The notes under the pieces were generated by a model. It worked only from the letters and a program-made list of their open reading frames with translations. It did not search any database and was not told where the DNA came from. A DNA stretch of 64,000 bases from Magnolia sinica (taxonomy: Eukaryota > Streptophyta > Magnoliopsida > Magnoliales > Magnoliaceae): NCBI RefSeq assembly GCF_029962835.1, contig NC_080588.1, forward strand, positions 60,970,001 to 61,034,000, given 5' to 3'. The position numbers and the translations under genes were made by a program. This document shows, piece after piece, positions 9,781 through 22,024 of the stretch. Within the stretch, counting starts at the first letter, position 1; every line of letters begins with the position of its first letter.

Positions 9781-11147
9781 AAATGTAGGGTCGCGATGTA
9801 GTAATAATCTTGGTGAGACCGTGGTCAAGTTTACAGAGCTTAATCTTGTACGTTTCTGAAAGTAACTAGAATTAGAACTAGAACTAGAAGAAAATGTAAA
9901 TCTAAATCTGAATAATTGAAAAGAGTAATTGTGAATAATGTAATTAAAACTTGTGAATTTAAATGTGGGAACTAGGGTGCCAAGGATCCACTTGTAGCTA
10001 TTGGGAAGTCACCTTGCATGATTCAAGAGATTCAATTGGAATCGGAGTCCTATCTTATCCAGTTAGAGAAAGAAGAGACGGTCAGATCTTTGAACTTCTC
10101 ATGAACCTAGTCGTAATAGATGAGAGTTGTGAGGATTGAAAGTAATTCTATTACTCAACAATGCCTAGGAGACAATGACAAACAACAGGATATACTAATC
10201 TCACAACCAATCATAAGATAACTGTGAAGATTAGGAAGAATTCCATCACCCAACCATACTCAAGAGATGATGGTGAACACTGGAACTTACTAATTTTACA
10301 ATCTCAAATAAGGAAAAGAAGTTATTCAAAGCAATTACAAATCTATTGTAATATGTCACAATAAATCATTAAAAACTAAAAATATTCCTTGATAAAGAAC
10401 TAGAATCCATAAGATTCAATAAAAACATGAATCAAAGTAAAGCAAACATCTTAATTATGTTACAAGCTTTACTTCTTAGCTATATCTAAGAAGTTTAGCT
10501 AACCATAGACATGATTGAACTAAAATCTCTTAAGAAAATCATAAAAACAACTAAGGAAGAAGAAGAAAGACTCTTGACCGCGGCTCTCTACACTTTTGTT
10601 TCACTTCTTAAACCTTAGAAGATGCATAAGAACATCTTAGGAACTCCTATTTATAGTTGTGAAATGCCTCCTTATGAATCGACTTGAAAAAATCTAAAAA
10701 CCGTCTTAAATTTACGCAGTCCGTGCAAAATCTGCGTAACCTTAGACGAGTCGAAGGCAATTTTTGACGAGTCGAAGGTCATCTTCGACAAGTCGAGGAT
10801 TGCGCCAATTTAAAAGATAATATTGCTGGAGTTCGAGCCGAAGTTTTTTTGACTAGTCAAGGCAAAGCTTAGGTTGGTCGAAGCAGGGCTTAGGTTAGTT
10901 TAGAATCACTTGGTTTCCTTGGATCTTTGGCATGTGAATTTTTCAATCTTAGTCTCCTAAGATTCATACTTTGCTTTGGTGATTTTTGAGCATCAAATCC
11001 ATGTTTTTAACATTCTTTTCAATTCAAGCTCTCAGATTCACCTTGCAACACAAACATGTATAAAATATACCATTAAGCAGTATCGTGTTTATAAAACTAA
11101 TATACAAACAGGGAAAAATACGCAATATTTGACACTTAACACTTCAC
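9781..11147. other. Unassigned segment, possible LTR relic
   Basis: Flanked by the direct repeat at 9712-9770 and 11148-11205. It contains a CTATTTATAG TATA-like string near 10647 and a short array of ACGAGTCGAAGG-like units (10744-10800). No open frame resembles a known protein. Noncoding retrotransposon-derived DNA is my best guess. Confidence 0.3.
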
Positions 11148-11212
11148 CTTTTTTGTAAAAATTCCTATTACTTTTAAATTTTTTTACTTCTCCCTTCACC
11201 TCTCATCTCTCA

Positions 11213-11446
11213 ATGTGATGGTTGTCCATATCAAAGGATGCCCTACATTATGGATGGTCTACATTGAAGGTGGCCCCTCCATGATGAATGATCCACATCA
11301 AAGGTGAGTCTCACATGATGATGAACCATATTAGCATGTGCCCATATGATAGATGGTCCCATCAAAGGTTAGCCTCTAATGATAAATGGCCCACATTCAA
11401 GGTGAACCCTGCATGATAGATGACCCACATTGAAGATGGGGCTCAC
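11213..11446. repeat. 34-bp minisatellite, about 7 degenerate units
   Basis: Units of 31-34 bp of the form ATGATGGATGRTCCACAT followed by TGAAGGTGGCCCCTAC, starting near 11213, 11247, 11281, 11315 and so on. Units are 70-85% alike by eye. Confidence 0.8.
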
Positions 11447-11550
11447 ACGATGTAAACAGAATAGCTTATGACTAAACGATGGATCTCATAAATTCGGGAC
11501 ACTATTTTGTTTCTTTTATTCGACATGATTTTTCTAATAAGTTAATTGCA

Positions 11551-11552
<2 letters not shown>

Positions 11553-11637
<85 letters not shown>
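11553..11637. repeat. AT microsatellite, about 42 units
   Basis: Uninterrupted alternating AT, directly abutting the element at 11638-11999. Confidence 0.98.
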
Positions 11638-12339
<702 letters not shown>

Positions 12340-13015
12340 CTCCCACTTGATGTTTGCCTGTCATCCACCTTGTTCATAAGATGATTCCCACTGGGTGAAG
12401 TGAAAACACAATCATAGCTTCGACTTAAAACTTCTGTGACCCATTAAGATTTCAACCGTGGGTGTTCAATCCTCACTTTTGTGGCCCACTTGAATTTTGG
12501 ATCTCCTTTACGCTTGGGAGCATGTGTTAAAATGAGTTAATGAAATGAATGAACAAAGTGGATACAATACAACATGGTGGGCCCCATAGAACTTTGGATT
12601 ACATGGTAGCTGTCTGGCCGGGCTAATAGTTTCAATTTGGAATTGATGCTTAAAGGATTCGGCTAAAACACGCCAAAGCCCCACATGGTCCATAATCCAT
12701 TCCACTCATAAAGCAAGGGCCTTTATTTTATTTGAAGCTCGATCGAAAAACTCCAACAAGCTACGCCAATGGGAGCAATATGAAATTGCCCTCAAAACCT
12801 CTAATCATCATGATGAGTTACATTTAATTAATAGTTTCAAGGAAAATACAAACCATGACACCGACAAACCTATGGCGGGCATTTCAACCCCGCTCCTTAT
12901 GGTGGGGTCCACTAGAGTTGTTTCTCTACCATCTAGTTTAGGACATAACCTGATGGCGTAATAAATGCTATATATACAACATTGTGGCCCCACAAAGATT
13001 AGGTGTTTTACATGC
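12340..13015. mobile_element. FB-MULE fragments
   Basis: 12340-12600 carries loop and right arm (CATCCACCTTGTTCATAAGA, GATGTTTGCC, ACAACATGGTGGGCCCCATAG). 12890-13015 is a short, highly decayed arm pair (GGTGGGGTCCACTAGAG ... ACATTGTGGCCCCACAAAG). 12725-12890 is unassigned. Confidence 0.55.
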
Positions 13016-13244
13016 ATCCAATTACAGATTTAGAGGGAAGGTAGATCAGTCCTTGTGTATGGTTCATAATTGTGAGAATTTTCAAGGTAAATAAGGATAT
13101 TTAGTTAATTTAAATATATTTAAAATTTAATAAATTTTTTCTATTTATAAAGTTATTTATGTAATTTGGATGTCTTTGTATTTTAATTTTTATTATTTTA
13201 CAAAATTTTGATACCATGGTATTTCTTTCCTTTTATGTGTAGCC
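13016..13244. other. AT-rich spacer
   Basis: Mostly A/T with TTTAAATATATTT runs; no gene or repeat identified. Confidence 0.4.
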
Positions 13245-13735
13245 TGCCCTAATCATGTGGCCCTAACTGTGTGGCCACCTTGATGTTTTTGTATATTTAA
13301 GTTGTGGCCTTAATTATGTGGCCATTAATTTATATATTTAAGTTGTCCATCTATTTTGCCAAATCATTTTAGGACACGACCCAAGACATGAAGCAGAGTT
13401 GAATCTTAAGCGGACCATAACACGCAAAATAGTGGTGATTGGCCGTTCAAAACTTTTTGTGGGCCACAAAAGTTTTGGATCAAGCTGATATTTTTGTGAC
13501 CTTTTCAACAACATGGATGGAAAATAAATATTAAAATAGGCATTTCAGTGGGCCCCAGGAAGTTTTTAATGGTGGGTGTTCAATTACCACTATTTCCTAT
13601 AGCTTGGTCTACCTGAGATTTGGATCCACTTATTTTTGGGCTCATGTACTAACTTGAGTTGGAAAAACAGATGGACAGCGTGGATACACAAAATCTACAT
13701 CAAGGTGGGCCCTTGGTCAGGCCTCACGGTATTTG
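13245..13735. mobile_element. FB-MULE copy
   Basis: Arms TGGCCACCTTGATGTTT and ACATCAAGGTGGGCCC, loop AACAACATGGATGGAAAATA. The left arm has an internal duplicated bit (TTATATATTTAAGTTGT after GTATATTTAAGTTGT). Confidence 0.75.
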
Positions 13736-13776
13736 CTTCCCTTCTAACCAACCCTATGTCCACTAAGGGGTGTCAG

Positions 13777-13873
13777 TGGGCTGGGCTCTAGCTTTAAAAA
13801 ATAGAATTTTGAATAGAGCCGGCCTGAAATAGTTGGGCCAAAACCTATCCCAGGCCCAGCCCATTAACAGCCC
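13777..13873. mobile_element. Short hAT-like remnant
   Basis: Ends AGGGGTGTCAGTGGGCTGGGC and CCCAGCCCATTAACAGCCCT are inverted copies. No 8-bp duplication could be read. Confidence 0.45.
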
Positions 13874-13907
13874 TAATCTCTGCGCATTTCCCACGTCCAC
13901 TTGGAAC

Positions 13908-14403
13908 TAGAGATGTACATGAGCCGAACCGAGTTGAGCTTGGCATAGCTCGACTCGGCTTAGCCACTAGCTGACCCCTGCTTGAACTTGGCTCAACTCG
14001 GTTCGGTCAGTAGCTCAGGCCAGTTCGAGTCGAGTTCGAGCCAAGATTGAGCCTCTGCGGCATTTTCTCAAATATATGGAGTGGACCTTCAATTTCTCAC
14101 AGTATGTAAAACAACAATAGCAGTTCATAGGTATTATCCATACCTTCCTCACCACCAGCCGACACTTCGTTGAGTCATTTCATCAAACACTTGGTAAGCA
14201 ACATCAACTAAGTTACCGAACTGGTTCGATTCAAGTTGGGGTTTGATCTAAGTCGAGTTGGGCTCGGCCAAGCTTGAAAATTTTTCGAGCTGAAAAAATC
14301 AGCTCAACTCAACTCGAACTTAGTTTCGAACTAAGTTGAATTGGGCTTTTGCGAGTCAAGTGGAGCGAGCTAACCGAGCTAACTCGGTTCATGTACCACT
14401 CTA
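13908..14403. mobile_element. hAT MITE, second copy
   Basis: Ends TAGAGATGTACATGAG and CGGTTCATGTACCACTCTA. The body matches 7653-8247. Flanking 8-mers CTTGGAAC and CTCGGAGC agree at 6 of 8 positions, consistent with an old duplication. Confidence 0.72.
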
Positions 14404-14886
14404 CTCGGAGCCACCAAAGTCAAGGGCTGGTCTGGCATCATGGGCTCTTGGCCGTACCTGATTCGGGTCACGCTTGGGCTGGTAATCTGGGCCCAAGGAA
14501 AGGTTATGGCCTCCAATTTAAGCCCGCTTGGTATGCTGATTTTGGGCTTTACTTAAGATCCTATCACCCAACAAACCCTTCTAGGATTTCAAGTGCTTTT
14601 TTGTCACAAATTGCGTGGGACATCTAATGAATGGACCAGATGAGCCCAGATGGGCAGAAAAGTGAATTGATGGGCCCGGGTTCTGCCACCTCGGGTCTGT
14701 TTGGTTTGGCCCAATATGGGCCTAGACCGGGCTCGGGTCTAGGTATTAGTTTGCGGGTCGCGCTTGGAGAGACCTCGCCCGGCCGTTGACAGCTCTACTT
14801 CACACGTGTTGCTCGTGCAGGACCCACTAATTTTTACTAATTGGAATTTAAGTCCATTTTGCATCTAAACAGGCCCTAATTGCATA
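14404..14886. other. G/C-richer hAT-like remnant
   Basis: Strings such as GGGCCTAGACCGGGC and the right end CGGCCGTTGACAGCTCTA resemble hAT MITE ends, but no matching left end is clear. Confidence 0.35.
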
Positions 14887-15345
14887 GGAAACACGGCCGT
14901 AAAAATGGGGCCCACCTTGAAGTATGTGTTATATATCCACGCTGTCCATCCGTCTTACTAGATCATTTTACAGCATGGCTTAAAAATGAAATGGTTACAA
15001 ATATAAGGTGAAACACACCACATGAAAAGGTGATAATTGAATTCCCACCATTAAAAACTTCTTATGGTTCAAAAGTTTTAAATCGAGCTGATATTTGTAT
15101 TTACTGTTCATCCGTATCTGCGTGACCTTATCAATATATTGGATGTCAAATAAACATTATGGTGGGCCATAGGAAGTTTTTAACGGTGGCCATTCAATCA
15201 CCATTTTTTACCATGGTGTGGTCCACCTAAGATTTGAATCTGCTTTCAGGACCATGCGTTAAAATGAGCTGTAAAAACGGATGGAAAGCGTGGATATACA
15301 ATGCATGCATGAAGGTGGGCTCCACGATCACGGCTTCAACGAATC
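14887..15345. mobile_element. FB-MULE copy
   Basis: Arms GGGGCCCACCTTGAAGTATG and GCATGAAGGTGGGCTCCACG, complete loop (CAATATATTGGATGTCAAAT). The outer ends have decayed and no duplication was read. Confidence 0.8.
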
Positions 15346-15724
15346 CGCGTTAGTACGGCACCCTTTCGAGACTCGCTTTTGATGGTCCGTTTGAACGAAT
15401 CAATAAGCACGTGCGGACCCTTCTTTTTCCCTCTTTGCCGTACGCGCACGCAGGAAAAAATCCAATTCAACTCCTCACGCGTTCTCAAGCGCGTGTGGAC
15501 GAATCAACTTCGAAACGCTGTTGCGCGGAGCATTTTTTTAATGGATTTTTTCATATGGCCGCCTACCTTTTTGGCTATGGACGAAACAGCTCCTCATTTT
15601 AAACTATTTTTTCAAGCCTGCTTATAGTTCAAACCGTTAGTCCTTAAACCGGTTTTTGTATTTTTGAATGTACAAAACTGCCCTTGCTTTACAGTACCTG
15701 GCAAGATAGATTATCACTGTACGA
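15346..15724. other. Unassigned CpG-richer spacer
   Basis: 15346-15540 is noticeably richer in CG (ACGCGCACGCAGG, CACGCGTTC, GCGCGTG) than its surroundings. Two overlapping small frames exist but resemble nothing. It could be a decayed promoter or exon, or a young insertion not yet depleted of CpG. Confidence 0.35.
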
Positions 15725-16460
15725 ACCCTCACCCTGACTGTACGTATGGTCCACCTTTTTCCAGCTCATTTGAGGGCATGGACTAAAAAATGTGGCAGAT
15801 CCACCGCTCAAAGTAGGCCCCATGATCGCCCTGAGATATTTCAACTTGAATGTTCTTTTCTACTGTTTTTTGTCATATAGCCCATCGTTTTATGTCGAAT
15901 ATGAATGTGTTATTTTTTTGCCCATGCCCTGAATGAGCTGAGTTAACTAATGGACGTAGTGGATTCGTCCAAAAATTATTTATGACATCACCAATGTTTC
16001 AATGGTAAGCTTTAAATTTCCTACTTTTACGTGGCTTTCTAATAACCTCGTTTTTGGGGCCATGTTCTAAAATGAGATGACAAATCCGATGGATGGGGTG
16101 AATTTATAACAAATATCATAATGGCCCCACTCAAGCTTAAAACACAGTTAAATGTCCAACCACCCTCTAAAACACACTTATAAACATTGATTGCAACATG
16201 TGGGTTCCACTTTTGATGTTTCTCACAAATCTATTCCATCTTTCTATTTTGGTAGTACATTTTAGGGCATGAGCCATAAAATGAAGTAGATTTAAGGTTC
16301 AAAGTGGCCCCTTAACGGACTTGAGATGTTTCAACGGTGAGCATCCTTTCACATTGTTTCCTATAGTGTGGTCAAATTGAGCTTCAGATGTACTTCTTAA
16401 TGAACGATTGGATTTGTTGCAAACATTATATCACCTAGGTCAAGGTGAGGTTTGCAAGAA
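15725..16460. mobile_element. Decayed FB-MULE copies, loop-less type
   Basis: 15725-15975, 15976-16135 and 16195-16460 carry arm sequence (GTACGTATGGTCCACC, TTTTAGGGCATGAGCC, GTGTGGTCAAATTGAGC) with little or no loop. Heavily mutated. Confidence 0.5.
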
Positions 16461-16569
16461 AATCAAAGTACTTAAGGTAGGGTTTGCATGAAAATCAAAC
16501 TACTTAAACCAGTCCAGAGATTGTTTTGGATGCGGATTAGCTATTAAATCCGACAATAGCGAGACTCAC

Positions 16570-17335
16570 TACTGATGTGGCGCCACCAAGTTCTGTAGAC
16601 CCTACGGTGATGTATGTGTTGTATCCACATTGTCAGTCTATTTGTAGCGAGAAATTTAGGGCTTGACCCAAAGCATGAGGCAAATCTAAAGCTCGAGTGG
16701 ATCTTACTGCAAAAAAACAGGCAAATCCAAATCTCAAGTGGACCCTACCACAAAAAACAGCGGGGCAGTAGACAAATGGTGTGGATAAAATATATATCAC
16801 GGTGGCACTCTCATATCATTGTCCAGCACCAACCCTGCGACTGACTATGTCAGTAGACGATCGACATCCCCGAACACACAGAACACAGTCTGTGATTAGG
16901 TCATTTAAATAGGCTGAGGGTTGCTCGACCGTAGGTGGGGTTCTCATGATGTTTGTGACAAATCCACCCCATCCATTCGGATTTTCCATCTCATATTAGG
17001 GCATGGGTCAAAAACTGATGTTGACCCAAAGATCAAGTGGGCCTCACGATGGTTTTAAGATATTCAATAGTGTGTGGCCCATTTCAATTTATGATCTACC
17101 TCATTTCTGGGCCCATCACCTAAAATGAGATGACAAAATAGATGGACAGTATGGATTTCTTATAAATCCATGTGGCCCCATGAATGTTTCAATGGTAGCC
17201 ATTTGATCCCACTGTTTTCCATGGTGTGGCCCACTTTAGCTCATGAATATACTCAATTTTAGGATCATACCCTAAAATGAGCTTGCAAAATGGATGGACG
17301 GTGTGGATAAAACACATACATCATGATGAACCTAT
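16570..17335. mobile_element. Further FB-MULE fragments
   Basis: 16570-16850 has a left arm with an internal duplication of CAAATC.AAATCTCAAGTGG-type sequence and a short right arm. 16920-17335 holds a loop-less copy followed by a second right arm ending ACATACATCATGATGAACC. Confidence 0.55.
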
Positions 17336-17515
17336 GAACCGGGTAAGCGGAAGGACAATACCATCACCTGGCAAAGGTAAAAGCCGGAGAAAGGGCCAAG
17401 CAGTCAGATGTGTTTGGCAGTCAATGGCTAAATCCAATAACCATCCGTTGGCGTATGAACCGGGTAAGCAGTATTTGGGAAATAGTTTAAAGCCGGAGGC
17501 TTTTGGTTCATAGAG
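17333..17515. repeat. Imperfect direct repeat, two units about 121 bp apart
   Basis: TATGAACCGGGTAAGC occurs at 17333 and again near 17454, each followed later by AAAGCCGGAG. The remainder of each unit is poorly matched. Confidence 0.6.
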
Positions 17516-17719
17516 GAAAAGGCTGATGGCCATATGAAAAAAATCCCCCGCCCCCTTTTTTCTTTACCTTCCATTATTATTTGTTTTGAGTTGGCCCAGT
17601 CAACGAACGGACAGCTTGATTTTCCCGTGTAGTCATCTTCGTTACAGGGCCACCTTATGCACGGCTCAGATGCCCTACGAAACCTTTGTAGGGTAGGATG
17701 CACTGTGGCCAAAGCGGAT

Positions 17720-18155
17720 TCCGTACCGAGTAACTGTGGGGCCAAATTGATATATATATTTTATCCACTCCGTCCATCCATTTTACCAGATAATTTTAGG
17801 GCTTTATACAAAAAATGAAGCATATACAAAGCTTAAGTGGACCACACCACAGGAAACAGTGTGAATTGAATGTATACCGTTGAAAAAATTCTTGGGGCCA
17901 CAGAAGTTCTGATATTTGTGTTTTATCTTCCTCATGTCTGTGTGAATTTACGAGATAACAAATAAACATAACCGTAGAACCTAGGAAGAAATCATTTTTC
18001 CCACGGTTTCTTCTGGTATGGTCCACTTGAGCTTTGGATATGTTTAAATTTTGGGTTCAACCCCCGAAATGAGCTGAAAAAACCGATGGACAGCATGGAC
18101 AAACCATTTACATTCACGGTGGGCCCAACAGAGTTTACTCAGTACGATAAAAGGG
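17720..18155. mobile_element. FB-MULE copy with CGTACTGAGTAA ends
   Basis: Left end CCGTACCGAGTAACTGTGG mirrored by GAGTTTACTCAGTACG on the right. Arms GGCCAAATTGATATATAT and TTTACATTCACGGTGGGCCC; a reduced loop. Confidence 0.75.
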
Positions 18156-19255
18156 TACTTAGTAACTCAGTACGCTGGCTTGCAAATCTCAATTGGTAGC
18201 CCCACACGAAAGGCCGCGGCACACATGTGGGACATTTGAACCGTGCAAAAGGTGGACCCATCATAGATTAACATACCCAAAAAATCTGAAGGTCCACGTA
18301 TCTACTTGGGAACATTTAAATATTGATTCGGACCATTGGCAAGTTCTAAACCGTCCACTCCAACGAGGGTGGCCCACCTAATGAGTGTTCTTCTGATTTC
18401 TAAGTATGTACTGGCTCAATTACTTTGAGCCTGATCCGGTGTTCTTAGTCCTTAGGGCATTTACATATCCTAGCTTTCAGACCTGAAAATTAATGGCCAC
18501 GTGATGAATGGACCGATGCCTAATAATCAAACTTGTCGGATGATCCTAGCCATCTGATTAAAGAACTTTTGTTTATTGAAGTCGGACACATTTCTAACAT
18601 TCCATTTTCATGCTTTAGGTTGTTTTGGATAGTCTGATCAGCACAACTCTTTTGGATAGTCGGATACATTTCTAACGTTCCATTTTCATGCTTTAGGTTG
18701 TCCATAAATGTGGGCCCATGTTGAAAATTTTCTTTTGGGTGGCTCACTCAACAGTTCTAGCTTATCTGAGTAGGATAGTGACCCAGAACACGAGTACCTG
18801 GCTAACTAAATTTTTATTGATATTTTGACATATACCCCTTCTACGATACGCAACAAATCCAGTATTTTTTAATACTGCCATATGATTCTTCTTCTTTTTT
18901 ATATATGATTATAAAATAATATATATTTTACTTTGTTGAAATTAAATATTATAGAAGACCTTTGATCATAATAAATGATCCCTTTAATTTTGACTTTGTA
19001 AGGATGAGAGAAATTTTTACGCAACAGGAATCTAAATTGCTTTCTTATGTGACCCAACATAGCCGCATAACGAAAACTCCCCAATAGTGGGCCATCTATT
19101 ACATTTCATCAAAACTATTAAAATCTAGATATCATTTTATGTTTGGATAGGAGTTGTCATATTTACAAAATTAAAATAAATATTTTTTTATATGGTTAAT
19201 AATCAAATTTAATAGTTAATAATCGTTTCCAACAGCTAATACAAATGTATATTAA
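18156..19255. other. Spacer with a duplicated 41-bp segment
   Basis: A 41-bp block (TCGGACACATTTCTAAC...CTTTAGGTTGT) at 18582-18622 recurs at 18660-18700, period 78 bp. 18790-19255 is AT-rich. No gene identified. Confidence 0.55.
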
Positions 19256-19260
19256 GCATC

Positions 19261-19904
19261 TGATGTAGAGGGGGTCGTGCACAGTTACATGGCCAAGATG
19301 GAACATAAAAGGTCCAGTTGATGACAGAAGTGATCCGGATCGTCGGACCTTAAATCAGGTATATTTCGCAACCTGAAATGAGTTATCGGACGTAAAATAT
19401 ATGATTTTGGGGTAGAACGAGCTACTTCAACCACCTAACCCCGCTACGCCGGGTTACTTAAGTCGGATTAGAGAAATACCACTAGATTGACAGTTGTTTC
19501 CCTATTTTAATTCCATTTTTTTTTACTATAAATAGTAAATTTTAGTTTCATTATAACTTTTCATCTGTTGATATGTAAGAGTCGCGCCCAACGTGAAAAG
19601 AAACTTTGCGCACTAGTAGACATCACTACTGTCTATAAATAGTAACTTTACTATTTATAGTAAGTCACGAATTCTAAGAGTTTTAGTCGTAGTTTCATTC
19701 TGATTTCTCTCCTATTGCTTGGTATCCCTATTTAAAAGATTGCAAACTTGTTTTTATACATTCATCAATCAATTTTGAATTTATCAGAATTTATTTCTAT
19801 TTTCTTGTTTTCTTTCCTCGTGGAGTTGAGAAGTTTCTGTGAGGAGTCCAGAGAAATTCTTCTTGAGGAAAACAGTGCTCGACCTCACGTCTTCTCTTGC
19901 ATCA
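19261..19904 (+). mobile_element. Solo LTR, TGATG...CATCA family
   Basis: Starts TGATGTAGAGG and ends CTTCTCTTGCATCA, so its ends are TG...CA within TGATG/CATCA. The 5-mer GCATC sits on both sides (19256-19260 and 19905-19909), the duplication expected for an LTR element. There are TATAAATAG/CTATTTATAG motifs near 19520 and 19630-19660, and no internal region, so it is a solo LTR of 644 bp. Copies at 1-654 (inverted) and 38162-38838 confirm a family. Confidence 0.88.
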
Positions 19905-20100
19905 GCATCAATGTTTTATGTTATGCATGGAAAAATAGATATTTGATTTGGCTCAACTACGATGAGGCCATCTTGATGGGCATGATTTACATTGGTGGCG
20001 TAAATCCTTTTTTCCACCTCAGCGTGATCCAAAAAATAAAGCAGATCTGAATATTAGGTGGACGGCACCACAAGAAACGATAGTGCCTAAATACCTACTA

Positions 20101-20178
20101 ATTTTTTTTATTTTTTTAACACACGCACACACACCACCACACACTCATGCCATAGTGGGATTTCACCACCTGCGGGTC
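20101..20178 (-). mobile_element. SINE 3' fragment, inverted
   Basis: Minus-strand 3' half of the SINE (GTGGTGAAATCCCACTATGG, GTGAGTGTGTGG) with the T-run tail at the left. Joined head-to-head with the following plus-strand copy. Confidence 0.7.
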
Positions 20179-20335
20179 TTTACTGTTGCTCGGGTGGTAG
20201 ATTCTCAGGCGTTTCAACTCCCGGTCAAGGGTTCGAGTACCCATAGGTGTTGAAATTCCACCAACGTGAGTGTGTGGGGGTGTCTGTGCATGTGTAACTT
20301 TTTAAAAAAAAAAAAAAGAAAAAAAAAAGAGAGTA
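20176..20335 (+). mobile_element. tRNA-derived SINE, copy 2
   Basis: Head TTGCTCGGGTGGTAGATTC (box A), GGTCAAGGGTTCGAGTA (intact box B GGTTCGAGTAC), then GTGTTGAAATTCCACC, GTGAGTGTGTGGGGGTG and a long A-rich tail. About 130 bp plus tail; the best-preserved head of the family in the window. Confidence 0.82.
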
Positions 20336-20672
20336 AGGACCCATACCCACCATTAAAACCTTCTTAGGCCCACTAGAATGTTTATTTGCCATCTAACCTG
20401 TTGATAAGGTCACAAAGACCCTGATGAGTGAACCATACAAATATTAGCTTCATTCAAAACTTTTGCAGCTCACAATAAGTTTTTAATGGCCAATCACTAC
20501 TCTTTCCTATGGCGTGGTCTACCTTAGATTTGGATCTGCTTCATTTTCTAGATTATAAACTAGAGTGATACGTAAAAAAGGATAGATGGCGTGGATGCGA
20601 GGAAAATACATAAATGTGGGCCCCATAGATCACACCGAAGCCGCGCCCCATGCATGCGTGGGAGTCTGGTAG

Positions 20673-22016
20673 TAGAGGTGGGCATTTTTGACTCAATCCG
20701 GTGGATCCGACCTGATCAGACCCGATCCGACCTGTTCCGAACCGAACCGACGGCCTGGATCGAGTAGGATCGGGTAAGATCATTTAGATCCGACTGGTTT
20801 TCGGATCAAGATCGGATAGTGGTTAATCCAGACCGTTCCGATCCGAAAACCCGATCCGAATAGATCCGGACCGTTCCGATCCGGAGTAAAAAATCAATAT
20901 TTTTACTTTTTCTTATGGTGTGGTCCACTTGAGCTTTGAATATTCATCAATTTTGGGTTCAACAGCTAAAATAATTTGAAAAAACAAATGGACGGCGTGG
21001 ATACACCACATGCATTCACGGTAGACCCCAACAAAGTTCACTCACATATGAGAGTTACTTGCACGGCACGTCAACAGGCGGGCAACAGCTGTTTACTTGC
21101 TTTGCAAGTCAACATGGTAGGTTGTGAGAGTATATATTAAAGTGGCTTAACCAAGTTACTTGGGCCCCACCATGATGTATGTTTTGTATCCAACCTTCCA
21201 TCCATTTGGAGAGATCATTTCAAGGCAATATCCAAAGAATGAATGAAATCCAAAGCTCCAGTGGACCCCAACATAGAAAGTTCCATGGACAGAGAAGCCC
21301 ACCATTAAAAACTTTTAAAGGCTACAAAAGTTTTAGATCAACCTGGTATTTGTGTTTTCCCTTATTTCTTTAATTTTCAACTTTTGAAGACGTTGGATTT
21401 CAAATAAACATTACGGTGGGCCTTAGGATAGTTTCAACGGTGGGAATCATTCTCCCCACTTTTTTTTGTGATGTGGTCTATCACAGATTTTTATCTACAT
21501 CATTATTTGGCTCATGCCCTAAAATGATATCTCAAAATTGATGGACGGTGTGGATATAACACATACAGTGTAGTGGGGCCCACAGAACTTGGTGACGTTA
21601 CTTCAGTAGCCTGCCTGATGGGACGTAGCCTGCCCGATGCGACAACACATGCAGCAGGCGTTGATACAAATTTTTTATAGTCATGTGGGGCCCACCTTGA
21701 TGTATATATGTTATCTAAGCCGTTCATCCTTTTTGACATATCAATTTAGGCATTGAACAAAAAATTATGATACATTAAAGATTGAAGTGGACCACACCAT
21801 ATGAAATGATCCGAATAGTGTCCAACCCGATCCGACTCGGTTTGCCTCACCGAGTCAGACTCGGATCGGGTCAAATAATTCAAGCATCGGATCTGTCCGA
21901 GTCAAGTGACCTGAACTCGGTCTCGGATCGGATCGATTTCGGGTCAACCCATTAGAATTTCGGATCTGACCGGGTTAGGCCGAATCCAGTCCGACCAGGA
22001 CCGATGCCCAGCTCTG
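20673..22016. mobile_element. hAT-type element with exact 8-bp duplication
   Basis: The flanking 8-mer TCTGGTAG is exact at 20665-20672 and 22017-22024. Ends TAGAGGTGGGCAT and ATGCCCAGCTCTG are inverted copies. Arms 20673-20890 and 21815-22016 are rich in GATCCGA strings. The middle is FB-MULE material (20895-21810) in unusual order, so this is a hAT MITE carrying nested insertions. No transposase frame. Confidence 0.88.
21070..21640. mobile_element. FB-MULE copy nested in the hAT element
   Basis: Complete arms (GGGCCCCACCATGATGTATG and GTGTAGTGGGGCCCACAG) and loop (GAAGACGTTGGATTTCAAAT). It lies between an isolated right arm (20895-21050) and an isolated left arm (21680-21810). Confidence 0.75.
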
Positions 22017-22024
22017 TCTGGTAG

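Larger units (their letters stand above)
19950..20640. mobile_element. FB-MULE copy interrupted by a SINE pair
   Basis: Left arm 19965-20095 (GGCATGATTTACATTGGTGG), loop and right arm 20340-20640 (CCATCTAACCTGTTGATAAGG, AATGTGGGCCCCATAG). The SINE pair at 20101-20335 splits the left arm from the loop. Confidence 0.75.

Noticed and set aside
20895..21810. Reading the isolated FB-MULE arms as one copy split by a later insertion
   Set aside because: The arm order is right-then-left, which a simple insertion into one copy cannot produce.
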